The notes beneath the pieces were generated by a model that ran no database searches, was not told the DNA's origin, and saw only the letters and a program-made list of their open reading frames with translations. From contig CANJKZ010001038.1 of NCBI GenBank assembly GCA_947471745.1, positions 186,001 through 250,000 of the forward strand: a stretch of 64,000 nt of DNA, given 5' to 3'. This document shows, in pieces, positions 51,441 through 62,185 of the stretch. Numbering within the stretch: position 1 is the first letter of the stretch; the number at the start of each line of letters is the position of its first letter. Source of the DNA: Closterium sp. Naga37s-1. Its lineage: Eukaryota; Streptophyta; Zygnematophyceae; Desmidiales; Closteriaceae. A program made the position numbers and the translations under genes.

Positions 51441-52175
51441 GCTCACAAATGATGTGGCCCCGGACGGGGACCATCCGGCGAAAGAGCTCAGCAAGGAGCA
51501 TGACAAGCCTATGCACGGAATATCAAAGCATATGCGCCCTGTCATATGCCTCCAGCGGTGCGGGTTGTCGGCACTGATGGGAGGCGAGAACGTTGCGACG
51601 ACTGCAGATGTTCTCTACTACTTTATGATGAATGCTCCGGCTGCATGCAAACGGCTTATGCGGGCAGCAAAAGAAGCTGGTGAATGTTTATGGATAGTGG
51701 GAACGCGTGGTGATTGCTGTTGCATGTGCGCTAATAACCAGGGGTTTGTACATCCTCATACAACGATCGTGCAACCAAGCTGCATTTTATCCACGTGAAT
51801 CCCCATCCAGGTGCGAATGGGGCGAATGCGGTAGCGACGGCAGAGCTACATCTGGAGTCATACGGGCGTCAGTTTGATTCGCGGGCGAACGATGGTGTGA
51901 ACGCGGTGACCACGATAATGGGGAAGGCTGATCGTGAACTCAAGGGGCTTGTATACGACTTCCCTGCCTACAAGGAGGATCATCGCGGACGATTACGCCC
52001 CGTTGCTGGAAATGGGTGGGGTGGGCCCCGGAAAGGCAAGGCGTTCGAGGAAATGCGCACACAAGGTGAGATATGGAATGGGGATGAAAGGTTAGTAAGC
52101 CGCTTTAACCATACATCCAGCCAAGAAAACATGCACAAAACTCGAGGAAGCGGAAACCCCATACCAATCTCGTGA
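51441..52175 (+). CDS. Possible upstream exons of the DDE transposase gene
   Basis: Two open stretches. The first, after a GCAG acceptor-like site, encodes DGDHPAKELSKEHDKPMHGI, RPVICLQRCGLSALMGGENV and LYYFMMNAPAACKRLMRAAK. The second (from about 51800) encodes AELHLESYGRQFDSRANDGV, GKADRELKGLVYDFPAYKED and GKAFEEMRTQGEIWNGDERL. They look like coding sequence by composition and are collinear with the transposase, but no family is recognised. A third short stretch, at 52215-52360, encodes EDAALDHNERL-type sequence. Confidence 0.4.
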
Positions 52176-52609
52176 AAAAAAACAGTGAGTACTCGCCTTG
52201 TGTGATATGCACGCAGGGGATGCAGATGGTGGGGCTGTGGAACTCGACAGCGTCCCCATCCCGACGGTGGGATCGGCGTGCACAATTGCAGAGGGAGGTG
52301 ACCGTCATGTGGGACCAACACATCAAGAAGATGCAGCGTTGGATCACAATGAAAGGTTGGAGTGTGTTATTATACTCAAGATTCTGAAATCTTTGCGAGC
52401 ATCCCACGGAATTTTGCTTGTTTACCTTGGGCAAGCATTGGGGAGATAGTTTGCTGATATGGTGGGGAACAGAGCAGCTAGCATTACAGAAACAAGTGCC
52501 ATCCTTCTCCCCTTCGGGTGTTGCCGCCTTCTCCTTTTTGTTTAGTAACCCTCTCCATCCCTACCCATCCATTTTCGTCACTGACCTTTGCTGGCCCAAC
52601 CAACAACAG

Positions 52610-54081
52610 GACGACAACTCGAGACAAAACAACCAGCAAGAGGCCAAAACCAGTTCCACGTGGGTGGTCAGCCGCTCCAAGCATCACGGATGTGCCTGAG
52701 TACACGGTATGCCTTCTACAACCGAAGCACTTGCTCGAAACGGTGGGATCACTACAGATTTGTTGCACACGAGCGGGCTGTTCTGGGAGTATGGCACTCG
52801 TGTCGTGGAAAACAGCATGGGCCTGTTTCAGACTTTATTGGTACTGTAACACGTGCACAAGCGGCAGGGAAGTATGGTCAAGTCCGAAAAAGGAGCACAC
52901 ATCAAATATGAGAAAGACCGGGCCAAGGACGTCAAAGCTCATGCCCAGGTTCGTCGGTGCCTTCGCCCTTGCGGGGGTAGGATTTCAAGTGATGTGGGAA
53001 GTTTGTCGCAATCTTGGACTTCCGAATCCGGGCAAGGGAACATTCTATCGTTTGCTGCAGGGTGAAGATGGTTTATGGAATGCCATTATTCGTGCTGCAC
53101 AGAACTCGATGGGGGACGTGCGTACCACTTTATCCAAGAGAGTGGGTGGCGTGGGTTACATCAGTGTTGATGGCAGATGGTCACAAGCGCGAGAGGCAGA
53201 GTGGTGTACTGTGTCCTTCCTCCATCCTGAAAGTAGGAAGATCTTGCATGTAGAGACCACAAAACTTGACGTCGATGATGACTCCGCACCGAGGCTCGAA
53301 AGTGTAGGATTCAAAAGGGGGATGGACTTCCTCAAGGAGCAGGGGTTTGAGATGGAGGGGATTGTTACCGATGAGGGTAGCACCTTTCGAGGTGCTGCTG
53401 TAGAAAGAGGAATCCGTCATCAGATTGACTGGTGGCATAAAAGACGATCGGTGGTGAAAAGATTTGAAAACGAGCTGCAGAACCTTGTTAGAAAAGTGGT
53501 GGATATTGATAACGCTGAGACTGTTGAGGACCTTCACATGCACACCTTGAAGAAGTTGAAGGCTTGGTTACTAAAGAAGGCTCCAAGCAAAGCGGAGGGC
53601 AAAACGGGAAAGGATGAGTTCATCGAGACAGTTTGCAGTGAGCTCGGTATTGTTTATCGTTATGTGAAACCGGCCGATGCAAAATGGATGCATCTGGAAT
53701 TGCAGCAGGTGACGTGCGCCAAAGGGTTGCACGAGGCTAGTCGTGGGCCAGAGCCACATAGGAGCGAAGAGGATGGAGAGGATAATGAAACGGTTGACAT
53801 ACCGGTTATGCTCTCATTGATACATGAACATGGCGTGCCTGCGCATGAGGGAACGGGAGATGGTGGTGATGCGGTTGAGATGCTGGAGGGTCCAGTGTCA
53901 GTAGAAGTTTGTTGGCGGGATGTGGAGGAGCTGTGGGGGTACGACATCCACCCTGAGCATGGGTTGCGTCCCTCATCACAAGCGTCTCTGGTGGTCGCAG
54001 TCGCTTGCAATGGCGCTCGCGCTGATACGGATTTCTTGGGAGAACCAATCGATCAAGCACCACCAACGACCCCTCAGACAG
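52610..54081 (+). CDS. Kolobok/MULE-like DDE transposase, main exon
   Basis: From an acceptor-like AACAACAG the frame encodes KRPKPVPRGWSAAPSITDVP, then a Cys-bearing region (QICCTRAGCSG, LYWYCNTCTSG). FVGAFALAGVGFQVMWEVCR, PNPGKGTFYRLLQGED, GVGYISVDGRW (first catalytic Asp, codon 53169-53171), CTVSFLHPESRKILHVETTK, GFKRGMDFLKEQGFEMEGIV and TDEGS (second Asp, 53370-53372) follow. The motif HQIDWWHKRRSVVKRFE has the D-x2-H seen in Kolobok, MULE and related transposases. The overall pattern matches the widespread animal family with DGRxDSPG, TDxHxQ and DxWH blocks. The exon ends at ACAG|GTACAT, with a Ser/Thr/Asp-rich tail before it. Confidence 0.7.
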
Positions 54082-54800
54082 GTACATTATCTAATCATCA
54101 TAGCCACTCTTCTCATTCATACTATCCCCAATGCACCACCCACTTCATTACCACATCACCACACCCCCTTGCTGTTTTTGCTCACTCCATTACCACATCA
54201 CCGTATCCCCACTGTTTATACTCATTCCATTACCATATCACCACATCTCTCAGTGTTATTTATCATTCCATTCCAATTCATCACACCACCCACTGTTTTT
54301 GCTCACTCCATTATCAAATCACCACACCCCTCTACCGTTCTTGCTCACTATATTACCACATCCCCACACCACCCACTGTTTATGCTCATTTCATTACCAT
54401 ATCACCACACACCCTTCAATGGTTTCTATCATTCCAATACCAATTCATCACACCACCCACTGTGTTTGCTCACTCCAATATCACAGCAGCACACCCCCCT
54501 ATTGTTTTTGCTCACTCTATCACCCCCTCACCACACCCTCCATTGTGTTTGCTCACTCCATTACCACATCACTACACCCCCCTCTGTTTATGCCCACTAT
54601 TCAACCACCTCACCACACCACCCACCGTTTATGATGATGCCATTACCGATTTGCAACACCACCTACTGTTTTTGCTCACTCCATTACCATATCACCATAC
54701 CCCTCAATGTGTATGGTACTCCATTACCATATCACCACACCACCAGCTCAAGTCACTATAACATATCGTCACATTCTTCTACATTTGTGACAACTTGCAG
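54082..54800 (+). repeat. 719-bp probable intron of degenerate C/A-rich tandem repeats
   Basis: GTACATTATC...ACAACTTGCAG. The interior is about a dozen units of roughly 58-60 bp built on TTGCTCACTCCATTACCACA and TCACCACACC. Frames stay open through much of it because the repeat has few stops, which extends the upstream frame artificially to 54761. Confidence 0.8.
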
Positions 54801-55782
54801 GAAGCCAACCCAAAGTTTCCGTCGATGGCTGCAATGAGACGCGACGGTGGCACCCACGTAGCAATAAGAAACGGGCACGCGGCACTGGAAACGAAGTCAA
54901 CGTCGCTAGAGAGAGTGGCGGAAGCAGAAGGTTGGAATATTCGGTTGCACAACGCGTCAGCGTGCATTTCAGGCATGTTATGATGCGCTGTGCAGTGAAG
55001 GCGCGCGAAGGGGATGCGATGACAAAGGAGGAGGTGTCAGAGGAGTTAGGACTGGCGGCAGATCACTTTGCAGGTGATCATTCACGCTGCCAATGAGCGG
55101 GGATCACACCTCCACGCTGTGTTTCAGAGGGATGGGGGGAGGAGAGTGCCGTGTATGCGGTTGGTTCACCAACCCACCTGGCTGTTCGCGAGTGGTTCAA
55201 GACGCGACTAGGGCCAACACAAGTGGAACCATTCATCCGTGGCGCGAATAGTTCACTGAATGAGTCATTTCACTCTCTGATTTGCAAGTATGCACCCAAG
55301 AGGTGCGATTCAAGGGCAGCATGAAGGCACGCATAGCCTTGGCAGTGCTGCATTGGAGCAGTTGCATGGACCCACTCGTCAAGGCGTACCGCCTCCGTGC
55401 AAGAAAGGCGACACGAGTGCAGCGGGGTTCTGGAGAGAGGATCCTAGGTCCTATGGACTGGTCCTGGATTGACAAGATAATGCAGGAGTGGTTGAAGGAA
55501 GGGGTGGAGGATGTGGAGGAAACTGAAACGGCAATAGAGGGAATGCTGGATGAGGTTGTCACAGATCAGGGGGTTAGTGAGAACACCCGTGCGGTGCGAC
55601 AACGAACCATGAGTGGACAGCCGAGTACTGTTTCTGTGCAACCGGTGTGCAGCACCCCTTTGGCTACCAATGAGCTCACTTTCTCGCCTGGGTGTCACGG
55701 CAGCACATCCCGGCCTGCCCCGGTGTCATACGGCCAACGAACTTCACAAGCTCGTCGCCGTTTGCTGGGTTCGTGGTTATAG
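54801..55782 (+). pseudogene. Kolobok/MULE-like transposase, C-terminal part
   Basis: Starts EANPKFPSMAAMRRDGGTHV. A later frame gives EVSEELGLAADHFAGDHSRC (55030-55094), where GDHSxC is a conserved block of the animal family. Next come EPFIRGANSSLNESFHSLIC and KYAPKR. The Glu in NESFHS (codon 55262-55264) is the expected third catalytic residue, equivalent to the family's LExYHS...KYxPKR. A one-base shift near 55300 then leads to GSMKARIALAVLHWSS and a variable acidic tail ending at 55780. Multiple frame changes indicate a decayed copy or unrecognised splicing. Confidence 0.65.
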
Positions 55783-57640
55783 ACATACTTGCTTGTCCCT
55801 AAATTCCTGCTCGTGCTTCAGCAGCCGCATCCACCCTGCGCTTATGTCCTTTTTTGGCTTGTTTGCCAAATCTGTGCATTTCTGCTTTCTGTTACCAACC
55901 CACAGGAGAAAGGCCAACCAACCTACGCTAACGCTCTTTGCAAGCAGAGGTCTCACACGTAAAGGTGGATTGTAACACGCACAACCTGGCGTCTCCAATA
56001 CGGTATGCGCCCAATCAGCCCCATACCCTAGGGTACTTTACGGCCCAATCATATACTTGCTGTTTTACATGACCGGTCCGCCACACTCCTATAGGATGTC
56101 ATTTTTTTTTAGTGATGTTGCCTTCCTTTTTGTACTATACGACTGCAAGATCGTGCCACCTACACCTTCAATGACATCCCTACCCCCCCACCTCCCCCAT
56201 CCCCTCTCCCACCCGTGCCTTCTGGTCTCTGACAAAAAGATGTCACAGGTCCGGGTTTCTTGGCTGATGCCCCCGTACAACCAAGTTTGTCCCCAACCCC
56301 ATCTTCACCTCATACTTTATATTTCATACTTCGTCAAACGGCTTGCAGCAGATGCTTTGGTCAGCACTCTCTAAACGTTGCTTCTCCTAAAGACGTACGG
56401 TAGCGTACTATAAACAGGTCCACAACCCAAATTAGTTGAGGCATAACATGAACTGAAGGACCTCCCAGAAACCTCAAGTGGTTGCGTAGCCTCCTGCTCT
56501 TGCGGTTGCTAACTTCACAACATCATTGTCATCTAATAATGGCACGGCATGTGTGATATTAACTCTGAACTCTGATTGTTTGTTTTGACAATGTCGGTGT
56601 TAGGGTTTGCTTACACAATCCATACCATTCTCATATAATCTCCCTTCCGTATAATTCACAAAGGAAGTTGCATTGTTGGAATAGTTTGGTAGGTTGATCC
56701 ATTAGCATCTATGAGGCGAACGCATGCACCGAAACAATGCCGTCAACAGGGCCTGTACACAGGAGTGGGTGAAAAGGCAGCATAGGACTGGAGAAATCAG
56801 GTATTGTGGGAGGGGGGGATCGTAGTGGAGCAATAAGAGTGGGCAAGAGCATGCGATATCAGAGTGGGTGTGTTGGGAACCCGAATTTGTGGGGAATGAG
56901 ATGTGAGATGCGGGGTGAGTTTGGAGTAGGTACGGTGTGGTCACGGAATGAGATAGGTGAGGGGATAATGGTTAGGAGAATAAAGTGGAAGAATGGGGTG
57001 GTGGCACTGAGCATGTCAATGGGTAAGTTTATGTGAAACTATTGAGTCCGATGGAAGCAGAGCAAGTTTGATTTGACAAGATGGAAGAAATGATTGCGGA
57101 GAGCTCATGAGCGGGAACGGACTTGGGAGTTGTGGATGGAACAGAGTGATGAGCGCAAGAGGGTAGAGGGGTGGGGAGTGCGATGAAACAAGCAGCGACA
57201 ACAGTGCTCGTAAGGCAGCAAGTTGGTGTGATATGATTGCCCCCTCCCACCGTGGGCGTTTTACACATGCAGGCATTGGCGCGGCGGCCAACTTGAAGGG
57301 GAGTTGTTACCGGTGTTGTTATGCGCAGGGGTCGAGGGCGATGGCATGGCACCTGTGCAGGTGAGTGCTGCCTATAATCCCAGGCGACAGTGCTGTACTG
57401 TAGTGAGGGCTTCGCCCTGGGAATGGACGGGAAACCGGGAGTTGGGATGGGAGGGGTCAAGAGGAGAGGTGGGGTGGTGTGTGGTGGGGTGGGGTGGGGT
57501 GCTACAGTGTCTAGCGTGTGGGGAGTTGCCCTGGGCAAATGGAGGCCACTAAATGGCTGGAGGGGCTGGCTCGAGGAGCAATGAGCAGATGCACCAAACC
57601 ATGGGTTGCTGAGGAAGGAGAGGATGGGTTGGAATGGAAT
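55783..57640. other. Intergenic stretch, no gene recognised
   Basis: Short frames of 60-169 codons occur on both strands. Some are Thr/Pro/His-rich on the minus strand at 57029-57538, but none has a motif. The right half (56800-57600) is G-rich on the + strand with loose GGGGTGGGG-like repeats near 57440-57510. Confidence 0.45.
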
Positions 57641-57642
57641 AG

Positions 57643-58052
57643 GGTGGGGGAAACAGAATTACCCCTTGGGGGCAACATAGAATTTCTACTGTGGACAGGA
57701 CAGAATTACCCTTTGGGGCAAAACTGAACTTGCCCGAGATTTAGAATCTCACATGGAGGGAAAGAGAATTTTCTAGGGTTGGAAAGAGAATGCCCTGGGG
57801 TTGAAAATCAAAATCTGGTCGGTTGGGATGGGAAAACAGGAGGGACGAAGTGGTGACGAGGAGAGGAGAGAGGGAAAGTCTTCAGGTGCGGGAAACAGAG
57901 TCCCCCCGTGGGGGCAGGTGAGAAATTTCTACTTCTGACAAAACAGAAGTACCCCTGGGGGCTTCACAGAACTCCCCCTTGGGGCAAAATCCGACTTCCC
58001 TCCAGGGCAAAACAGAACTTGGCGGGGAATTAGAGTCTTAGATGGGAGGAAA
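57643..58052 (+). repeat. Two diverged copies of an about 130-150 bp unit
   Basis: 57643-57770 and 57898-58052 share, in order, a GGGGAAACAGA-like start, AGAATTTCTACT or GAAATTTCTACT, ACAGAATTACCC or ACAGAAGTACCC, TTGGGGCAAAA, CAGAACTT or TGAACTT, and AGATTTAGAATCTCA or GAATTAGAGTCTTA. The spacing of the copies is about 255 bp. Confidence 0.75.
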
Positions 58053-58325
58053 GCGGATGGGGGAAAGCGGATGTGCGCTAATGCGGATGGGGGAAAGCGG
58101 ATGGGGGAAAGCGGATGGGGGAACGCAGTTGTGCCAAGGCGGATGGGTCTCAGGTAGGTGGGGGAAAGCGGGTTGGGGAAGGCTGGTGGGGGAAGGCTGA
58201 TGGGGGAAGACGGAATGGGGCAGGACGGGATGGGGAAGGCGGATGGGGGAAGGCGGATGGGGGAAGGCGGATGGGGTAAGGCGGATCGGGCAAGGCGGAT
58301 AGGGCAGGGCAGATGGCGGAAGTAA
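58053..58325 (+). repeat. 13-bp minisatellite (GCGGATGGGGGAA)
   Basis: About fifteen to twenty degenerate copies, with GCGGATGTGCGCTAA, GCTGGTGGGGGAA and similar variants, and some compression near 58140-58200. Confidence 0.88.
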
Positions 58326-58429
58326 GAGACACTCACAAGCACCTCGTTGTATGAGCAGGCGAGCATTCTTGCAGGCATGGGGGGGATGACACGCAACGGT
58401 GTGCCTGCAGTGTGTGACAATTCACGTGA

Positions 58430-58937
58430 ACGGGCAAAGGGGGAAAGGGACGGGCAAGGCGGAAAGGCATGGGCAAGGGGGAAAGGCATGGGCAAGGGGG
58501 AAAGACATGGGCAAGGGGGAAAGGGACGGGCAAGGGGGAAAGGCATGGACAAGGGGGAACGGCATGGGCAAGGCGGAAAGGAATGGGCAAGGCGGATAGG
58601 CACGGGCAAAGGGGGAAAGGGACCGGCAATGGGGAAAGGCATGGGCAAGGGGGAAAGGCATGGGCTAGGGGGAAAGGCATGGGCAAGGGGGATAGGCATG
58701 GGCAAGGGGGATAGGCATGGGCAAGGCGGATAGGCATGGGCAAGGGGGAAATGCATGGGCAAGGCGGAAAGGCATGGGCAAGGGGGAAAGGCATGGGCAA
58801 GGCGGAAAGGCATGGGCAAGGGGGAAAGGCATGGGCAAGGGGGAAAGGGATGGGCAAGGGGGATAGGCATGGGCAAGGGGGATAGGCATGGGCAAGGGGG
58901 ATAGGCATGGGCAAGGGGGATAGGCATGGGCAAGGGG
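58430..58937 (+). repeat. 19-bp minisatellite (AAAGGCATGGGCAAGGGGG)
   Basis: Around 26 units of 19 bp with frequent A/T swaps (ATAGGCATGG) and GGCGG/GGGGG variants. Since 19 is not a multiple of three, each minus-strand frame gives a 19-residue peptide repeat (PFPLAHAFPPCPCLSPLPM) and none has a stop. Confidence 0.95.
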
Positions 58938-59223
58938 GGAACTGCACGCTCACCTGCTCCGCGTGCAGCATGCTCGCCGGTGCTGTCCACGCGGCCAGCA
59001 GAGCGCGCGGCGCTGCCTGGTGAGCGGGGGGGGCGCTGACCCGGCGGGTGGAGCGGCGCGTGGGCGCTGTGACGTTGGAGCCTGTCGTTCATCCACAGGG
59101 AGGAGAGGGAGGGGCAGAGGGGAGAGCGGAGGAAGAGACGGAGGGAGAGAGCAACGCGGACGCGCGAAGGGCAAGAGGGGTGGAGGCGCATGCAGTTGTA
59201 GAGCGCGCGGACTGCAGTCTTCC

Positions 59224-59455
59224 GCAGTCGCATGGCGCACATGCAGTCGCATGGCGCAGATGCAGTCGCATGGCGCACATGCAGTCGCATTGCGGCCATG
59301 CAGTCGCATGGCGCGCATGCAGTCGCATGGCGCACATGCAGTCGCATGGCGCGCATGCAGTCGCATGGCGCGCATGCAGTCGCATTGCGGCCATGCAGTC
59401 GCATGGCGCGCATGAAGTCGCATAGCGCACATGCAAGCGGCATAGCGCACATGCA
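59224..59455 (+). repeat. Second 19-bp minisatellite (GCAGTCGCATGGCGCACAT)
   Basis: Twelve units at 19-bp steps (59224, 59243, 59262 and so on) with GCGCACAT, GCGCGCAT and GCGGCCAT variants. Its sequence is unrelated to the 19-bp array 290 bp upstream. The interval between them (58940-59220) is GC-rich and not repeated. Confidence 0.95.
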
Positions 59456-59532
59456 GTCTAGGTGCGGGCTCGTGAATTCACAGGGCGCACACATGCAGTG
59501 AGAGACGAGCCCGCACCTAATACGACAGCGGA

Positions 59533-59760
59533 TGAGAGACGAGCGCGGATTGTGGGACAGTCCGGATGAGAGACGAGCGCGGATTGTGGGCCAGACCGGA
59601 TGAGAGACGAGCGCGGATGCGCGAGGTGCGCGGATGAGATTTCGGGCGCGGATGAGCGACGGGCGCGTATGACATTTCGCGCGCGGATGAGCGAGGAGCG
59701 CGTATGAGATTTCGAGTGCGGACGAGCCGTGAGCGCGGGTTCCCTAAGATCGCAGGTGAG
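59533..59760 (+). repeat. About 34-bp tandem repeat (ATGAGAGACGAGCGCGGAT...)
   Basis: Two units are clear at 34 bp (from 59533 and 59567). Further shorter or diverged units follow, carrying GATGAG(A/C)(G/T)A and GGGCGCGGATGAG. Confidence 0.85.
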
Positions 59761-59911
59761 CGCGGGGGTTGGTTGAGCGACGAGCGTCGGTGTGCGACGA
59801 GCCGAATGCAAACGGCATGAGAGCGGGGGGACGATGAGGACGGTCTGGTGGTGGTATACAATGGCAAAGCACTTTCCCCGCCCACACGCCCTAGGCTTTC
59901 TGGGTATCGCG

Positions 59912-60985
59912 TCATGCCTGCCTCAGCAGTACACACCTACGATGTCGTCTAGTTATGACATATAGGTTTTCCTGACTGCTGCTTTTACCGTTAAGCATGT
60001 GCACTTTGCCAAGAGTGAGGCTCCATTTACTGACATTATTCTGACGCTCAGTGACAAAAGCATCATGATACTTATCATAATGCTTGCCGCCACAGAGCGA
60101 ACTGGATAAGGACGGATAATGGACGAGGAGCTCCTTCGCCCGATCGGCAGGATAAGCAATCGTGTGGGTCCAACGACGGTTCTTACTCTTAGGGTGAGCA
60201 TAAACCAGACCTTTCACCACGTCTGTGTCTGCTCCAGTCACATGGTGAAGCACACAGTGCAGGCAGGTACACCGCAGAAACGCCGAACGCTTGGTACTGG
60301 TAAGCGGGTAAGTAGCCATGCGGTCATGAATCAGGAACAGCTCGACAGCAGCGGAAACACCCGTGATCATGAATTCGATAGCCTGCGGGTTCAATGCCTT
60401 CTCGCGAATGTAGGACAAGTCCTCGGTGTGTTGCCAGTGAAGCATGATGAGTTGAGCCTGATTCTTAAGCGGCTGATAAATGACTTCTTTCTTCCGCACC
60501 CATCCCGCGTCAAATTCCTTGACGAAAGAAACTTGCAGGCGACAGAAGCGCGTCTTGGCGATGTAGGCCGTGTGAAGTTCCTGAAACTTAGTCGTTGTTG
60601 CAGCATCATCTAATAACTTTGCGTACCACCCGTGTTTTATCAGTGCCGTTACAGCCTCAATCACGCATGGAAATTCCTTGTGCAACATGAAAGGAATCAA
60701 CAAACCGGAGCCTGCTTCCTCAACCAGATCAATAGCCATCTCATTATCAGAGTCGTCATTGATAAAGTCATCATCAACAGTGAGTCCAACCGAGCGAATG
60801 TTGACCTTGTCAGCAGCAGTTAGCCCAGATCCGTTAGCGGCTGAAGAGGCTGACTTGTCCTTGTCATTGATTACAGGAGCCTGAAGCCCGTTGGAGTTAT
60901 CAGCACCCGTGGAAGCAGACGGGTCGAGCGCAGGACGAGAGTGCGGACCCTTAGGCAGAGTCAGGACATCAGCTGGGTGAGCCAT
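59912..60985 (-). CDS. Unrecognised 357-codon ORF
   Basis: Uninterrupted from ATG 60985, with GC-balanced, protein-like composition unlike the neighbouring repeats. The N-terminal 60 residues are Ser/Asn/Asp-rich and probably disordered (SASTGADNSNGLQAP, INDKDKSASSAANGSG). Then VDDDFINDDSDNEMAIDLVE (acidic), a mostly helical part (FPCVIEAVTALIKHGWYAKL, RFCRLQVSFVKEFDAGWVRK), and a Cys/His-bearing block (RCTCLHCVLHHVTGADTDVV, HPKSKNRRWTHTIAYPADRA). The end is GKVHMLNGKSSSQENLYVIT. The CxxC-x3-HH cluster might bind zinc (inference). I recognise no family. It might be a lineage-specific gene or carried by an unseen mobile element. The short first-frame ATG context and no obvious intron leave its expression unknown. 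Confidence 0.55.
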   Translation of the reverse strand: MAHPADVLTLPKGPHSRPALDPSASTGADNSNGLQAPVINDKDKSASSAANGSGLTAADKVNIRSVGLTVDDDFINDDSDNEMAIDLVEEAGSGLLIPFMLHKEFPCVIEAVTALIKHGWYAKLLDDAATTTKFQELHTAYIAKTRFCRLQVSFVKEFDAGWVRKKEVIYQPLKNQAQLIMLHWQHTEDLSYIREKALNPQAIEFMITGVSAAVELFLIHDRMATYPLTSTKRSAFLRCTCLHCVLHHVTGADTDVVKGLVYAHPKSKNRRWTHTIAYPADRAKELLVHYPSLSSSLCGGKHYDKYHDAFVTERQNNVSKWSLTLGKVHMLNGKSSSQENLYVITRRHRRCVLLRQA

Positions 60986-61187
60986 TGTGCGATGATGAAA
61001 GAAAGAAGGCAGCAGGAGAACGTGCCGAGCACTCTCGAAGACTGTGTGTGATGCCTGATGACTGAGCCATTAAGTAGTGTCCTGGACTTGTCAGGTTCCA
61101 GTATCTCGAGCAAATGGTGATGCATTCTCGAGGTCGCCACCTTGGTAGTGTCATTCTTGATAATAGAATAGTTGTTATAGTTGTTAC

Positions 61188-61414
61188 TGTCAGAATTATG
61201 TTGTTATAACTGCATGTAGTTCTAGCTGTAGTGTAGTTATTAACTTTGTAAGCGGTGCACCTCTTCATTTGTTTGCTATATGTACCCTCGTGCTATAGTG
61301 AACACCACCATTCTTGACACTCCTTGCCACAACTCACTCGACTCCCCTTGGCCTAGGCTACTAAGCCTAGGCCCTCACTTAAACCTCAACCTCACCTACC
61401 TACCTAGTCTAACA
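61188..61414 (+). repeat. 5' LTR of the non-autonomous element
   Basis: TGTCAGAATTATGTTG...TAGTCTAACA, 227 bp. Contains the near-palindrome GGCCTAGGCTACTAAGCCTA (61350-61369). Confidence 0.95.
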
Positions 61415-61428
61415 TGGTATTAGAGCCT
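61415..61428 (+). promoter_or_regulatory. Primer-binding site (initiator-Met type)
   Basis: TGGTATTAGAGCCT, one mismatch to TGGTATCAGAGC over 12 bases, with no gap after the LTR. Confidence 0.92.
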
Positions 61429-61544
61429 GTTATGTCCTGGCCTGTGGGCCAGCCTCTCGCTTCCGCTGCTGTTTTTCCGGTCGCGCGTATCGGGCGCGTG
61501 GCGATTTTCGTTCTGTCCCGCGCCCGGGTGGCGCGTGACGCTTT

Positions 61545-61915
61545 TTCTGCCCATCGCGGACCCGCCCCTGGCGCCCACGACGGCGCCCTGAGCCGCCGCG
61601 GACCCGCCCCTGGCGCCCGCGACGGTGCCCTGAGCCGCCGCGGACCCGCCCCTGGCGCCCGCAACGGTGCCCTGAGCCGCCGCGGACCCGCCCCTGGCGC
61701 CCGCGACGGTGTCCTGAGCCGCTGCGGACCCGCCCCTGGCGCCCGCGACGGTGCCCTGAGCCGCCGCGGACCCGCCCCCGGCGCCCGCGACGGTGCCCTG
61801 AGCAGTCGCGGATCCGCCCCTGGCGGCCGCGACGGTGCCCTGAGCCGCTGCGGACCCGCCCCTGGCGCCCGCGATGGTGCACTGAGCTGCTGCGGACCCG
61901 CCCCTGGCGCCCGCG
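61545..61915 (+). repeat. 42-bp tandem repeat, about nine units
   Basis: Units share CGCGGACCCGCCCCTGGCGC and GGTGCCCTGAGCCGC. Each is 42 bp. Confidence 0.93.
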
Positions 61916-61919
61916 ACAG

Positions 61920-62185
61920 CGCCCCTGCCTCACCCGCGCCTGCCCTCGGAGCAGCCGCCCCTGCCCTACTCGCGTCTGCCCTCGAAGCAGCCGCCCCTGC
62001 CTCACCCGCGCCTGCCCTTGGAGCAGCCGCCCCTGCCTCACCCGTGCCTGCCCTCGGAGCACCCGCCCCTGCCTCACCCGCGCCTGCCCTCGGTGCAGCC
62101 GCCCCTGCCCTACTCGCACCTGCCCTCGGTGCAGCCGCCCCTGTCCTTCACGCGCCTATCCTCGGTGCAGCCGCCCCTGCCCTTC
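61920..62185 (+). repeat. 36-bp tandem repeat, about seven units
   Basis: Units share CCTGCCCTCGGAGCAGCCGC and CCTGCCTCACCCGCG. The last units drift to CCTATCCTCGGTGCAGCC. Confidence 0.92.

Noticed and set aside
54082..54761. Long Pro/His/Thr-rich extension of the transposase frame
   Set aside because: It is C/A-rich tandem repeat between good splice sites, best read as an intron.
58430..59455. CRISPR-like array
   Set aside because: Units are head-to-tail with no spacers, the period is 19 bp and the context is eukaryotic, so this is a minisatellite.
57929..59494. 521-codon minus-strand open frame
   Set aside because: It consists of minisatellite translations (PFPLAHAFPPCPCL, MRLHARHATACAPCDC), with units of 13 and 19 bp that leave all frames open. 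No start context or domain.
61430..62119. 229-codon Arg/Gly/Gln-rich minus-strand frame in the non-autonomous element
   Set aside because: Antisense of the 42- and 36-bp repeats. The frame is open on both strands by composition.
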